From NCBI GenBank assembly GCA_964435115.1, contig CAYSYM010000001.1, forward strand, positions 1 through 64,000: DNA of 64,000 nt, written 5' to 3'. The stretch comes from CAYSYM01 sp964435115. GTDB lineage: Bacteria > Chloroflexota > UBA6077 > CF-72. Made by a program: the position numbers and the translations under genes. The notes beneath the pieces are model-generated. The model searched no databases and was not told the origin of the DNA. It saw nothing but the letters and a program-made list of their open reading frames with translations. Shown here piece after piece: positions 1-8,756 of this stretch. Position 1 is the stretch's first letter; each line of letters opens with the position of its first letter.

Positions 1-109
1 CCTACTCCGGGGCATCTATCCTACGTCACCCTCCAGTCTGGTGAAAAGACCCTGCCCCTGCAGGCACGCCCACCGACTGGGACGCCTGGAACAGGGCGCG
101 TCAAGCGCT

Positions 110-115
110 TACAAT
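110..115 (+). promoter_or_regulatory. -10-like box upstream of the sigma factor gene
   Basis: TACAAT matches a housekeeping -10 element. No good -35 is visible 17 bases upstream. Transcription from here would give a leader of about 105 nt before the sigma factor gene at 228. The rest of 1-227 shows no supportable gene. Confidence 0.3.
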
Positions 116-227
116 GTCGCGCGGCCGCTCGGGCACGCATCACTCCCCTGGCAGTCCCCTGTGTCGCCCCGCCCTACCTGCTCAGCCGGGCTGCGCCAGC
201 ATGCGTGTCCAGGCGGGGTAGTCGATC

Positions 228-1772
228 TTGTCCGCCGAAGAGTTGATGCGCCTCACCACGGATGCCGGTGATCCCGTTGCTCCGGCGTTGCTGGAGGAGG
301 ACGGGCTGGGGCTCCTCCCGCACTTCGCCCTGTCCGAGGCGCTCTCCGACGAGGAGGACGCCGGCGACGACCCCCTCCGCACCTACCTGCGCGAGATCCA
401 CGAGGTCAACCTGCTGACGGCGGCTGACGAGCGGATGCTCGCCTGCCGCATGGAGGAGATGCTGGCGCTCGACGAGGTGTGGGCCGAGCTGCGCGCGCAG
501 CGCGACGGTCTACCGCCCACCGGTCTCGACACCGCGGTGTGGCTGTACGAGCGGATCTACGAGCGCCGCGTGCTGTGCGACGTGCTCCGTCGCCTCGAAG
601 GGATTGACGACGCTGCCACGCTCCTGCAGGCCGCAAACGTCCGCCAGCGCCTGGACTACGTCCCGGACCTTGAGCTCGGGAGCGCGCTCGTCGCGGCGAC
701 GGAGCTGGACCAGAGCCACGCCCAGGCGTTCATCGTCCGCTTCTCGATTGACACCCGCCTGATCGCGCCGGACGTGCTCGCGCTGCTCGAGGGGGCGCAC
801 CCTGCCAGGCTGCCGGAGCCGACGTGGGTGCGCGCGCACCTCCTCGAGCAGGACTGCGAGGAGCACCTGTTCGAGTACTTCCAGGCGATGCACCGCGGCG
901 GCGAACGCGCGGAGCGGCGGCTAATCGAGTCGAACCTGCGGCTGGTGGTGAGCGTGGCGAAGAAGTACCTCGGCCGCGGACTGGCGCTGCTGGACCTGAT
1001 CCAGGAAGGCAACCTTGGGCTGATGCGGGCGGTGGAGAAGTTCGACCACCGCCGCGGCTTCAAGTTCAGCACGTACGCGACCTGGTGGATCCGCCAGGCC
1101 GTCGGCCGGGCGGTGGCCGACCAGGCGCGGACGATCCGTGTCCCCGTGCACATGAGCGAGGTGATCAACCGCCTGGCGAACGTCTCGCGCGACCTGATCC
1201 AGGAGCTGGGGCGCGAGCCGTCGGCCGCCGAGATCGCGCTGGCCATGGGCCTCGTGGCGGAGTCGTACGAGGCCGAGCTGGCGATCGAGGCGGACTCGCT
1301 CTACGAGGACCCGGTGGCGCGCCGGCGCGGCATCCTGAGTACGGGCCGACTCTACGAGGTGTGGCGGATGGCCGTCCCGCTACGGGACGAGCTGGAGCGG
1401 GCCGCGGCGCGCGTGATGCAAGCGCGTCGAGCGGCGCGCCACCCGGTGAGCCTGGCCGCGCCCATCGGCGACGAACAGGATGGACAGCTCGGCGACCTGA
1501 TCGAGGACGCGGAAGCGACCTCGCCGATCGAAGAGGCGTCGCAGGCGCTGCTGCGCGACACGGTGCACAACGTGCTGGGCTCGCTCTCCCAGCGAGAGAG
1601 CCGGATCATCGCGCTGCGCTTCGGCCTGGACGATGGGCGGCAGCGGACGCTCGAAGAGGTGGGCCGGGAGTTCGGCGTGACACGCGAGCGGATCCGCCAG
1701 ATCGAGGCCAAGGCGCTGCGGAAGCTGCGCCACCCCAGCCGCTCCAAGAAGCTGCGCGACTACCTGCGTTAA
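228..1772 (+). CDS. RNA polymerase sigma factor, sigma-70 group 1/2 (RpoD/SigA-like)
   Basis: Directs core RNA polymerase to promoters. The 514-aa product has region 1.2 near residues 47-75, then about 150 poorly conserved residues. Region 2 (about 224-290) contains the core-binding and -10 recognition stretch with 'DLIQEGNLGLMRAVEKFD' and 'FSTYATWWIRQA'. Region 3 follows, and a C-terminal region 4 helix-turn-helix contains 'VTRERIRQIEAKALRKLR'. The TTG start is the first possible one: an in-frame TAG lies at 219-221. AGGCGGGG at 211-218 sits 9 nt upstream; an ATG at 246 is the alternative. The complete regions 1.2-4 make it a primary or primary-like factor rather than ECF. Whether it is the essential RpoD cannot be told from this window. 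Confidence 0.93.
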   Translation: MSAEELMRLTTDAGDPVAPALLEEDGLGLLPHFALSEALSDEEDAGDDPLRTYLREIHEVNLLTAADERMLACRMEEMLALDEVWAELRAQRDGLPPTGLDTAVWLYERIYERRVLCDVLRRLEGIDDAATLLQAANVRQRLDYVPDLELGSALVAATELDQSHAQAFIVRFSIDTRLIAPDVLALLEGAHPARLPEPTWVRAHLLEQDCEEHLFEYFQAMHRGGERAERRLIESNLRLVVSVAKKYLGRGLALLDLIQEGNLGLMRAVEKFDHRRGFKFSTYATWWIRQAVGRAVADQARTIRVPVHMSEVINRLANVSRDLIQELGREPSAAEIALAMGLVAESYEAELAIEADSLYEDPVARRRGILSTGRLYEVWRMAVPLRDELERAAARVMQARRAARHPVSLAAPIGDEQDGQLGDLIEDAEATSPIEEASQALLRDTVHNVLGSLSQRESRIIALRFGLDDGRQRTLEEVGREFGVTRERIRQIEAKALRKLRHPSRSKKLRDYLR

Positions 1773-1882
1773 GCGGCGGTCGCGGCGCCTCGCGCCCCGT
1801 CCGTCCTCACCCGGCGACCATCGCCGTCTCCAGACGGAGGGGTAGGCTCGCACGCACCACCGGGGTGAGGGAAGGGCGTCGA

Positions 1883-1888
1883 TATACT
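1883..1888 (+). promoter_or_regulatory. Leaderless-type -10 box (TATACT)
   Basis: TATACT followed by exactly 6 nt and then GTG at 1895. The predicted transcription start coincides with the start codon, as for several other genes in this window. Confidence 0.55.
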
Positions 1889-1894
1889 GGCGGC

Positions 1895-2500
1895 GTGATG
1901 CTCCCCGGCCGGCTGGCGCTGCTCGGTATCGGGGCCGGCCTGCTCGCCGCTGCCTGTGCCTCGCTCAACATCGTGGAGCCGACGCCGGTGCCCGGCGCGG
2001 CGGCCACCGCGGCGCGCGCGGCGGCGACGGCGATCCCGACGCCGGCCCGCCTGCCCAGCCCGGTCGCGGCTTCGCCCCTGCCGCAGCCGTCGCCCGCCGT
2101 CTCGCCCGCTCCATCGCCACGGCCGGCGGTCGGCGTGGCCGATGCGGACGTTGCCGCGGTGCGGCGCGAGCTGGAGCGCGTCTTCGGCTCGCCGGGCCTG
2201 CCAGGCATCGAGGAGCTGCTGTTCGAACGCGTCTCCACCTCCACGCCCCAGGGCGGTGAAGTGCTGAGCCGCGCCGACGCGGCCGCGTGGTTGCGGGGGC
2301 TCGCCGGGCCAGGGATTCAGGTCACCAACGTCGAACGCAGCGCGCTCGCGGTGGTCCTCCAGGTGCTCACCGAGGGGTGGCCGGTCACGCCGCCGGCGAC
2401 GACCGGCCGCGTGACGCTGAACCTGCACCGCTTCGACCCGAGCGGGCGGCAGGACGACGAGCGCGGCGACTGGAAGATCGACGTCGTCGCGGTCGAGTAG
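1895..2500 (+). CDS. Putative lipoprotein, function unknown
   Basis: A 201-aa product beginning GTG-ATG. It has a hydrophobic signal peptide ending in a lipobox (LLAAAC), so it is probably lipid-anchored outside the membrane. A low-complexity Ala/Pro/Ser linker of about 50 residues follows, then a compact C-terminal domain of about 120 residues with no motif I recognise. It is preceded by a TATACT box 6 nt upstream and stands alone between the sigma factor gene and a DUF4349 gene. The GTG at 1895 is preferred because it fits the leaderless promoter; ATG 1898 differs by one residue. Confidence 0.7.
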   Translation: MMLPGRLALLGIGAGLLAAACASLNIVEPTPVPGAAATAARAAATAIPTPARLPSPVAASPLPQPSPAVSPAPSPRPAVGVADADVAAVRRELERVFGSPGLPGIEELLFERVSTSTPQGGEVLSRADAAAWLRGLAGPGIQVTNVERSALAVVLQVLTEGWPVTPPATTGRVTLNLHRFDPSGRQDDERGDWKIDVVAVE

Positions 2501-2600
2501 CGCCCGCGCGCAAGAGCTGCTGGGAACCATTCCCGTGGCACCGGCGTCCTGCGAAACAGGTGGGCAGTGATCTGGCAGGAGCTGGCGCAGCCCGCTCAGT

Positions 2601-2693
2601 GAGCTGAGGACGCGGGCCAGGGTTCGGCCCGGCCTCCTGCGGGCGGGGCCCGCCCACGTGCTCAGCCCCGGAAAAGTACGCGCGAAGCGCTTG
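2601..2693 (-). repeat. Dispersed ~90-bp hairpin repeat, copy A
   Basis: Read on the minus strand it begins CAAGCGCTTCGCGC, reaches the conserved GAGCACGTGGGC block, and ends with GGCCCGC. The 5' half closely matches the copy at 26848. The inter-arm spacer is a few bases longer than the 28 nt of the other copies. It fills the gap upstream of the DUF4349 gene, in opposite orientation to that gene. Confidence 0.7.
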
Positions 2694-2713
2694 GGCGCAG
2701 CAGGGAGGTTCCC

Positions 2714-3916
2714 ATGACTCGGTGGCAGGTGCGCGCGACTGGCGTGCTCGGTGGCGCGCTCGTCCTGGTGGCCAGCGTAGCGTGCGCGGCGCCCGCCTCG
2801 ACGCGGCAGCGTGTCGAGCCGGCGACTTCCACCAGCGTGGAGGGCGGCCTCTCGGCGTCGACGACGGCCGCCAGGCCCGCCGCGGCCGGTCCACGTGACG
2901 CGGCTCGCTCCTCGTTCCAGAGCCCGCCCGCGCCAGGGGCTCCGGCCCCGCCCACCCCCACGCCCGAGAGCGGGGGCGACGCCAACCCACAGCTCCCGAT
3001 CGTCCAGAGCCTGAACCGGATGATCGTCTACACGGCGGACGTCACGCTGCTGATCGACGACCTGGACACCTTCCCTGACCGGGTGGGGACGGTCGTGCTG
3101 GCGCGGGGCGGCTACGTGGCCGGAATCGAGACCCGGGACGACGGCGGCATCCCGACGACCGTCGTCCGCCTGAAGGTTCCGCCGCAGCAGTACGCGGCGA
3201 CGATGAGCGCGCTGCGCGGGCTGGCGGTGGAGGTGCGCAACCAGCAGGCGACGACGCAGGACGTGACGGAGGAGTACAGCGACACGCAGACGCAGATTGC
3301 CTCGCTCGAAGCCACCCATGCCCAGCTCCTGGAGCTGATGCAGCGCTCGGGCTCCCTGGAGGAGGTGCTCAAGGTGCAGCAGCAGGCGGCGCAGGTGAGG
3401 CTGCAGATCGACCGCCTGAAGGGCCGGGCAGCCGCCCTGGAGCGCCTATCGGCGCTGGCGACGATCACGGCCAGGGGTCAGCTTGCGAGCGCCGTCCTCC
3501 GGCGCGACTTCACCGCCGAGCGGGCAGCCCTGCGCCGCGCCGAAGCCACCAGGGCGAGCCTCGAGCAACAGCTCAAACGGGTTCGGACGGCCGAGGAGGA
3601 AGCAGGCATCCGCGACCGGCTGGGCGAAGTCCAGCTCGAGCTCGACCGGCGCACGGTGCGCCTCGCCGACCTGGCAGCGAAAGCAGCGGCGATCCAGGTG
3701 GTCCTGCCTGCCTCGGAGATAACCACCGCGGCCGGCGGCTTCGAGGTGCCAGGCCAGATCAGGAGCGCCTGGGAGGCGTCGCTGGTCTTCCTGCTCGGCG
3801 TGGCGAGCACGCTGGTGTTCTTGTGGTGGCTCGTGCCTCTGGGCGTGGCCGCGCTCCTGGCGCTCCGTGGCCGGGGCCTGGGCTTCCTCCAGGGGGCATC
3901 CCGCCGCATCGGCTGA
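2714..3916 (+). CDS. DUF4349-family exported protein with C-terminal membrane anchor
   Basis: A 400-aa protein with an N-terminal signal sequence ending near SVAC (probable lipobox). A Ser/Pro-rich linker to about residue 95 is followed by the DUF4349 region (about 100-345). That region includes a long helical coiled-coil stretch around 180-320, and a transmembrane segment lies near 355-380. Unlike many neighbours it has a strong Shine-Dalgarno (GGGAGG at 2703-2708, 5 nt before ATG). DUF4349 proteins have no established biochemical function. The architecture (anchored at both ends with a coiled coil between) suggests an envelope-associated role, which is inference. Confidence 0.8.
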   Translation: MTRWQVRATGVLGGALVLVASVACAAPASTRQRVEPATSTSVEGGLSASTTAARPAAAGPRDAARSSFQSPPAPGAPAPPTPTPESGGDANPQLPIVQSLNRMIVYTADVTLLIDDLDTFPDRVGTVVLARGGYVAGIETRDDGGIPTTVVRLKVPPQQYAATMSALRGLAVEVRNQQATTQDVTEEYSDTQTQIASLEATHAQLLELMQRSGSLEEVLKVQQQAAQVRLQIDRLKGRAAALERLSALATITARGQLASAVLRRDFTAERAALRRAEATRASLEQQLKRVRTAEEEAGIRDRLGEVQLELDRRTVRLADLAAKAAAIQVVLPASEITTAAGGFEVPGQIRSAWEASLVFLLGVASTLVFLWWLVPLGVAALLALRGRGLGFLQGASRRIG

Positions 3917-3928
3917 ACGGCCCTCCGC

Positions 3929-5497
3929 CTATGCGCGCGACGGGCGGGTCCAGTTGGGTCCGGCGACCCGCGCAAGCTGGGCGGGGATCGCCGCTGGCAG
4001 GTCGCCCGCGAGCAGCGTGCGCCAGCCGCGTCGCTCCACCAGGTCGGCCGCCGCCAGGCCGTGCACGGCCACGCCGAGGCGGGCGGCGTCCCACGGCGCC
4101 GCCCCCTGAGCGAGCAGGCCGCCACACAGCCCGGCCAGGACATCCCCCGTGCCGCCGCTGGCGAGGGCCGGGTTGGCGCGCGGCCACACCTCGACCCGCC
4201 CGTCAGGGGCGGCGACGGCGGTGAACGGCCCTTTGGCGACGAGCACCAGGCCCCACTCGGCGGCCAGCCGCCCGGCGTGCTCCCACGCCGGGCGCTCCGC
4301 AGCCGGCGCGCCGGCCAGGCGGGCGAGCTCACCCGAATGCGGGGTCAGCACCGGCTGGGGCCCCAGGTGCTGCCACCACCGCGGCCAGCCGTCCAGCGCG
4401 AACAGACCGTCTGCGTCGAGCACGAGCGCCGAGTGCGGGGGCGCCACCGCCGCCCGCTGCTCCAGCAGGCCGCGCACGAAGCGGACGGCCGCCTCCGAGC
4501 GGCCGAGCCCGGGGCCGACCACCAGCGCGTCGGTGGAGCGGAGCGAGCTTTTCAGCGCGGCGACCGCGCCGTCCGGGTCGGCCTCCACGTCCAGGTCACG
4601 CGGGACATAGGTAGCCTCCGGTACGTGAGCGGCCACCACCTGCCGCACGTCGGGAGGCGAGGCGACGGTGACCAGGCCAGCTCCGGCGCGGGCGGCGGCC
4701 GCGGCGCACAGCGCGGGCGCGCCGAGGAAGTGGCGGGCACCGGCGACTACGAGCACGCGGCCGAAGCGGTACTTGTGGGCGTCGAGCGGGCGGGGCGGCA
4801 CCCGATCCGCGAGCGAGCGGAGGTCGACGACCCCGTACGGCAGCGGGTCGACGGCTGCTGGCGGGAGGTCGATCGTTCGGGGGAGCAGGCGGCCGACGCG
4901 GGCGGCGGCGGGGAACTGGAGCAGGCCGGCCTTGACGGCACCGAGCGTCACCGTGCCGTCCGCCCAGACCGCCTCGCCCGGCACCGCGCCCGAATCCGGG
5001 TCGATGCCGCTCGGGATGTCGACGGCGACCACCTGAAGGGCGGTGCCGCGCTCCCAGGAGACTCGATTGAGGAGGCGAGCCGACGCGGCAAGCGGCTCGC
5101 GGAGCGGCCCATGGGCGCCCACCCCCACCAGCGCGTCGACGGCGACGGCGGCCCGACGCAGGGCGTCCTCCAGTGTAGGGGCGTCCTCGAGCCGGCCCAG
5201 CCGGACGCCGAGCCCGGCGAGCGTCTCCGTCTCCGCGTCGCGGACGGCATGACGGGGGCCTAGGAAGAGCTGCACCGCCGCGCCGCCCTCGGCCAGGTGG
5301 CGTGCGGCGACGGCGCCATCCCGGCCATTGTTGCCGTGGCCAGCGAGCACCACGACCACCTGGCCCGGGCGGAGGAGCGCGCCCACCTCCTCGGCGACCG
5401 CCGCGCCAGCCTGTTCCTGCAGCGTCGCCTCCGGGACGCCGGCCGCGAACGCCGCCGCTTCCAGCGCCCGCATCTGCTCGACGGAGACGATCTTCAC
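3929..5497 (-). CDS. nnr: Bifunctional NAD(P)H-hydrate epimerase / ADP-dependent NAD(P)H-hydrate dehydratase
   Basis: Repairs hydrated NAD(P)H. Residues 1 to about 220 form the epimerase (YjeF_N) domain with 'GHGNNGRDG' and the substrate-binding 'VDIPSGIDPDSG'. Residues from about 235 form the ribokinase-like dehydratase (YjeF_C) domain with 'KYRFGRVLVVAGA', 'VLTPHSGELARL' and the catalytic 'NPALASGGTGDVLAGL'. The 522-aa length is normal for the fused enzyme. Start is GTG, with TAGACT at 5507-5512 (minus strand) 9 nt upstream, consistent with a leaderless or very short leader. It converges with the DUF4349 gene, leaving only 12 bases between them. Confidence 0.95.
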   Translation of the reverse strand: MKIVSVEQMRALEAAAFAAGVPEATLQEQAGAAVAEEVGALLRPGQVVVVLAGHGNNGRDGAVAARHLAEGGAAVQLFLGPRHAVRDAETETLAGLGVRLGRLEDAPTLEDALRRAAVAVDALVGVGAHGPLREPLAASARLLNRVSWERGTALQVVAVDIPSGIDPDSGAVPGEAVWADGTVTLGAVKAGLLQFPAAARVGRLLPRTIDLPPAAVDPLPYGVVDLRSLADRVPPRPLDAHKYRFGRVLVVAGARHFLGAPALCAAAAARAGAGLVTVASPPDVRQVVAAHVPEATYVPRDLDVEADPDGAVAALKSSLRSTDALVVGPGLGRSEAAVRFVRGLLEQRAAVAPPHSALVLDADGLFALDGWPRWWQHLGPQPVLTPHSGELARLAGAPAAERPAWEHAGRLAAEWGLVLVAKGPFTAVAAPDGRVEVWPRANPALASGGTGDVLAGLCGGLLAQGAAPWDAARLGVAVHGLAAADLVERRGWRTLLAGDLPAAIPAQLARVAGPNWTRPSRA

Positions 5498-5506
5498 CGA
5501 GCAGCC

Positions 5507-5512
5507 AGTCTA
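5507..5512 (-). promoter_or_regulatory. Leaderless-type -10 box (TAGACT) for nnr
   Basis: TAGACT on the minus strand, 9 nt from the GTG start of the NAD(P)HX repair gene. The intergenic stretch 5513-5722 shows nothing else I can support. Confidence 0.4.
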
Positions 5513-5722
5513 TCCGCTCCCCGAGCCCGGCCAACGCTCGCGGCGCCTCCTCGCGACGGTGCCGGGCGCATCGGCCGCGCCGGTGCTGACCCGTCTGACA
5601 CGTCGGCCCGCGGGCTCGGCGGTCGGGCCGTGCCGCTGCGGGTGGGCAGCACCTCCCGGCGGGGTGCAGCGCCAGCCAGGCCGGCGTGGCCAGAGACCGC
5701 GAAGAAGAGGAGGTACAGCGCC

Positions 5723-6499
5723 TTACGCGCCGGCGCCGACGGGTGGAGGCGCCAGGGCCGCCCCGGCCGGGAGGCGGGAACGGGGGCGGCGGTAGTAGGC
5801 TCGGACCGCATCGCCGATCTTGCGGGGGTCGGCGGTCTGGGCCTCCTTGATCGCCTCGACGACGATGCGCGGCGGGGGCAGCGCGCCCGTCTCCTCGGCG
5901 AGGGCGCGGCTGAAGAGGTCCATGGCGGCGTCGTCCATCTCCTGTCCGCGGAGCTCGCCGAGCAGGTGGCGCATCTCGGCAATGTCCTGCTCGTCGCGCC
6001 GCCGCTGCTCCGCGCGCTGCTGAAGCATCTGCGTGCGGCCGAGCGGCGGCCGGCCCGGGCCGCCGGGCCGGGGCGGGCCCATGCCCGGCCGCTGCGGCCG
6101 GGGGCCGGCCGCCGGCCGCACGCCAGCCATGGGGCGACGCTCGCCGGCCACTGGCGCGGCCGGCGCGGGGAGCTCGCCTTCCAGCTCGGATGGGCGGCCG
6201 CGGCCTCGCTCGCGCGCCGGCGGCCGACGCCGTTCGCCACGGGCTTCTTCTGACTTGTGATCGCGGCGCTGGAGGCGGCGAGGCTCCCGGTCGAACTGCC
6301 CGTTGACCTCGACGAGGTCTTCGCCGTCCCGATAGCGATCGAAGCCTTCGCGGCGCGCTCGGGCGGGTCGACCGCGTGGAGCCGACTCGACCACGACGAG
6401 CGGTGTCTCCTCGTCCGGCGGCACCTCGGATGGCGCCAGCCCGCGCTCCTGGAGGAGCGCGAATTGGTCGAGCAACGCTTCCCTCAGCGACCTTCCCAC
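5723..6499 (-). CDS. Conserved-looking hypothetical protein, disordered Arg/Pro/Gly-rich middle
   Basis: 258 aa starting at GTG 6499 with a good Shine-Dalgarno (GGGAG, 5 nt spacing). The overlapping ATG one base upstream opens a frame that stops after four codons. A short helical N-terminal segment (SLREALLDQFALLQERG) is followed by about 130 residues rich in Arg, Pro, Gly and Glu that are probably disordered. A structured acidic C-terminal segment (about 155-235) is predicted helical. No enzymatic motif is recognised. The basic disordered core would suit nucleic-acid binding, but that is only inference. Confidence 0.6.
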   Translation of the reverse strand: MGRSLREALLDQFALLQERGLAPSEVPPDEETPLVVVESAPRGRPARARREGFDRYRDGEDLVEVNGQFDREPRRLQRRDHKSEEARGERRRPPARERGRGRPSELEGELPAPAAPVAGERRPMAGVRPAAGPRPQRPGMGPPRPGGPGRPPLGRTQMLQQRAEQRRRDEQDIAEMRHLLGELRGQEMDDAAMDLFSRALAEETGALPPPRIVVEAIKEAQTADPRKIGDAVRAYYRRPRSRLPAGAALAPPPVGAGA

Positions 6500-7056
6500 A
6501 TGGTCTCCCTGCAGCTCTGCTTACTCAGTGACGGCTCGTGGCACACGTCGCCTACGTCGGGGTTGCTGCCAGCACTGTCTCTTCGCGAGTCAAGTCTTCT
6601 AGAGCCAACCTGCACGCCTCGCCCGGTCTACCCGAGATCCGGGGCGCCTGCCTGGCGCTCGCAGATCACGCCGGAGTGGAGGTGCCAGGCTCCTCGCTCG
6701 AGCCTTGCAGGCCGGAATGGCACGGGGCCATGGACATGGGGAGGCCGGCGCGCGTCGCGCCTCGGAGAGTCTAGCAGAACGCCGCATCTGCCACCACCAG
6801 TGGCCGCCGTCCCGACAGGGGCGCCCCGTTCTCGGCGGGTGCAGCCGTTCTGCCTGTGGGTGGGGGCGGGGGAGTGCCAGCCCGCAGCAAGGAACACCCC
6901 ACTCCTCCCCTGCGAGCTCGACACTACACCCGCACCCGACGGCGCAGCCGGCGGGCGGAAGTCCACGTCTGTGGGAGCGGAGCGGATAAGGACGGGGCGC
7001 AGAAGGTTCTCCGTGCGGCAGGAAGCGCCTGCGGCGGCCGCGCGCAAGACCGATCC
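6500..7056. other. 557-bp gap without a recognisable gene
   Basis: No reading frame here has convincing coding character, and those crossing into the tRNA are antisense artefacts. On the minus strand TAGACT at 6768-6773 could start a transcript of about 260 nt leading into the gene at 6499. That would be a long leader or a small RNA. I found no signature of SRP RNA, RNase P, tmRNA or T-box in it. Confidence 0.4.
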
Positions 7057-7133
7057 TGGCGGTCCCGACCGGATTCGAACCGGCGATCTCGTCCTTGACA
7101 GGGACGCATGTTCGGCCACTACACCACGGGACC
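7057..7133 (-). tRNA. tRNA-Asp (GTC)
   Basis: Cloverleaf on the minus strand. The acceptor GGTCCCG (7133 to 7127) pairs with CGGGACC. The anticodon loop reads CTGTCAA with anticodon GTC, and the T-loop GGTTCGAATCC is canonical. Discriminator G at 7060 is followed by a genome-encoded CCA (7059-7057). A TATACT box lies 13 nt upstream of the 5' end. Confidence 0.95.
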
Positions 7134-7146
7134 CGTTACCGCTCCG

Positions 7147-7152
7147 AGTATA
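7147..7152 (-). promoter_or_regulatory. tRNA-Asp promoter -10 box (TATACT)
   Basis: TATACT on the minus strand, 13 nt before the mature 5' end of tRNA-Asp. The same hexamer precedes tRNA-Ala at 41508, so it looks like this organism's stable-RNA -10 element. Confidence 0.6.
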
Positions 7153-7224
7153 CGCCAACCGCGTGCGGCTGCGGCGAGAGAGGTCCGTGTCGCGGGGGCA
7201 GCCCTTCGCCGAGCGGGTGCCTTC

Positions 7225-7881
7225 TCACCCCTCCCGCTGCCCGTCGGGGTGGGCGGACGCCTCGACGCGACGCAGCGCGGCCTGGAGCGTCTCCTGGCGC
7301 AGGGCCATGGTCAGGTCACCGCGTGTCTTCTCCAGGATTCCGCGCACACTGTCGGTGGTGCGGCGCAGCCCACCGGTGAGCGCGTCGGGATAATCCAGGC
7401 TCACCAGCAGGCCGTAGATGGCGTCCATCGCTCCGAGCAACTCCTCCCCCCGGTCCAGGCGGCCGCGTCGCAGCTCGTCCAGCACGTAGCGACGGAGCTC
7501 GCCGACGGCTTCCGCGAGGCCGTTCAGGAAGGGCCCCGGGGCGATGCCGAGCGCGCGCGGGTCCGGCAGCGGGCTGCGGACCACTAGGGCGTAGGTCGCC
7601 ATCGCCTCGACCAGCTCCTTCTGCGCGTCCTGGACGTAGCCCGCCCAGTAGATGTCGCCGTCGTCGCGGACGGTGCGCTCGATGCGGGCGTTCAGCTCGC
7701 GCGCTTCGGCGACCAGCGCCTGGGCGCGCTCGAGCTCGCGCCGGTGGACGGCGCGGACGCTGGTGGCGCAGGCGCGCACCATCTCGCGTGAGACCCGCAG
7801 TACTTCCTCGCGGGCGGCATTCTTGCGCTCCAGCTCCGCGCGCGCCCAGGTGTCGACGTGAGTGAGGTCGAGCTCGTGCAC
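7225..7881 (-). CDS. Translin-family RNA-binding protein
   Basis: 218 aa, almost all helical, the length of a translin subunit. The family signature is near the C-terminus: 'YPDALTGGLRRTTDSVRG' followed by 'ILEKTRGDLT'. Translin homologues bind single-stranded nucleic acid as ring oligomers. With TRAX in eukaryotes, and in archaeal relatives, they process RNA. Start is GTG 7881, 7 nt after the stop codon of the upstream AlaX gene, so the two form an operon. It lies 91 bp from tRNA-Asp. The pairing with a tRNA-editing protein suggests a tRNA or RNA quality-control role, which is inference. Confidence 0.82.
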   Translation of the reverse strand: MHELDLTHVDTWARAELERKNAAREEVLRVSREMVRACATSVRAVHRRELERAQALVAEARELNARIERTVRDDGDIYWAGYVQDAQKELVEAMATYALVVRSPLPDPRALGIAPGPFLNGLAEAVGELRRYVLDELRRGRLDRGEELLGAMDAIYGLLVSLDYPDALTGGLRRTTDSVRGILEKTRGDLTMALRQETLQAALRRVEASAHPDGQREG

Positions 7882-7888
7882 GCTGCGG

Positions 7889-8617
7889 CTACAGGGGCGC
7901 CCCCTCCAGGACGATCTCGACCCGCTTGTTGCCCTTCCCCTTGTTCTCGGACCTGGCGATGCGCACGCGGCCCACCTCCCGCGTGTTGCGCACGTGCGTG
8001 CCGCCGTCCGCCTGCTGGTCGACGGCTTCGATCTGCACCACGCGGACCTGCTGGATGCCCTCGGGCAGGAGGTTGACCTTGGTGCGGATGAGATCGGGGA
8101 TCTGGAAGGCCTCCTCGCGAGGCAGGACGCGTACGGCCACCGGGTGGCCTTCGACGAGCAGCTCGTTGGTGCGCGCCTCGATCGCCTGCAGGCGCTCCTG
8201 AGAGAGGTCGGGCATCTCGAAGTCCATGCGCGCCCGGTCGGTGTACATCTGCCCACCTGTCACCGTGGCGCCATACAGCTGGTAGATGACGCCGCTCATG
8301 GCGTGCAGCGCCGTGTGATGGCGCATGAGCGCGTAGCGGCGCTCCCAGTCGATGACGCCGTGGACGCGTACCCCGAGGGGTGGCTGGCCGCCCTCGAGGC
8401 TGTGCAGGACCACCGGCCCTTGCTTCCGGACGGCCACGACACGCACCACGCCACCTGCCCACGAGAGCGAGCCCGTATCGTGGGGCTGTCCGCCACCGGT
8501 CGGGTAGAAGGCCGTGCGGTCGAGGACGGCGGCGCCGCCAGCGGCGAGCTCGACGACCGTCGCGTCGAACTCCCTCAGGTACGCGTCGAGCGAGAAGAGG
8601 AGCTCGGTTTCGGCCAC
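7889..8617 (-). CDS. Free-standing alanyl-tRNA editing hydrolase (AlaX family)
   Basis: 242-aa homologue of the AlaRS editing domain, which deacylates mischarged Ser/Gly-tRNA(Ala) in trans. Zinc ligands are visible: HxxxH at residues 101-105 and 'GTHV' with His208 in the block 'QADGGTHVRNTREVG'. The position often occupied by Cys just before GGTHV is Asp here, a variant I associate with stand-alone AlaX proteins. An N-terminal glycine-rich segment 'FYPTGGGQPHDTG' is typical of AlaX-M forms. Start is GTG 8617, with TATGCT ending 6 nt upstream: a leaderless arrangement. It is the first gene of an operon with translin. Confidence 0.9.
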   Translation of the reverse strand: MAETELLFSLDAYLREFDATVVELAAGGAAVLDRTAFYPTGGGQPHDTGSLSWAGGVVRVVAVRKQGPVVLHSLEGGQPPLGVRVHGVIDWERRYALMRHHTALHAMSGVIYQLYGATVTGGQMYTDRARMDFEMPDLSQERLQAIEARTNELLVEGHPVAVRVLPREEAFQIPDLIRTKVNLLPEGIQQVRVVQIEAVDQQADGGTHVRNTREVGRVRIARSENKGKGNKRVEIVLEGAPL

Positions 8618-8623
8618 GCGGCT

Positions 8624-8629
8624 AGCATA
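8624..8629 (-). promoter_or_regulatory. Leaderless-type -10 box (TATGCT) for the AlaX-translin operon
   Basis: TATGCT on the minus strand, exactly 6 nt before GTG 8617. Confidence 0.55.
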
Positions 8630-8756
8630 CCAGGCTCGCCCGGGCCGCTGGCGTGCTCACACCGTCGTCACGCCGTGCGGTCCGCTGCGTTGTCAGGGTT
8701 GCCGGGCGGGCGGCGGCGCGGCTAGGATCGGCCGCCACCCTGGCAGGCCTCCCCGG

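Noticed and set aside
1769..3319. 516-codon minus-strand frame
   Set aside because: Arg/His-rich shadow of the lipoprotein and DUF4349 genes and the repeat between them.
6770..7000. Possible SRP RNA (GCAGCAAGGAACA resemblance)
   Set aside because: The conserved GGAAGGAAGCAGC tetraloop-hairpin order is not present.
6628..7158. Minus-strand frame containing 'SRTRSPVRIRSG'
   Set aside because: That peptide is the translation of tRNA-Asp, a known annotation artefact.
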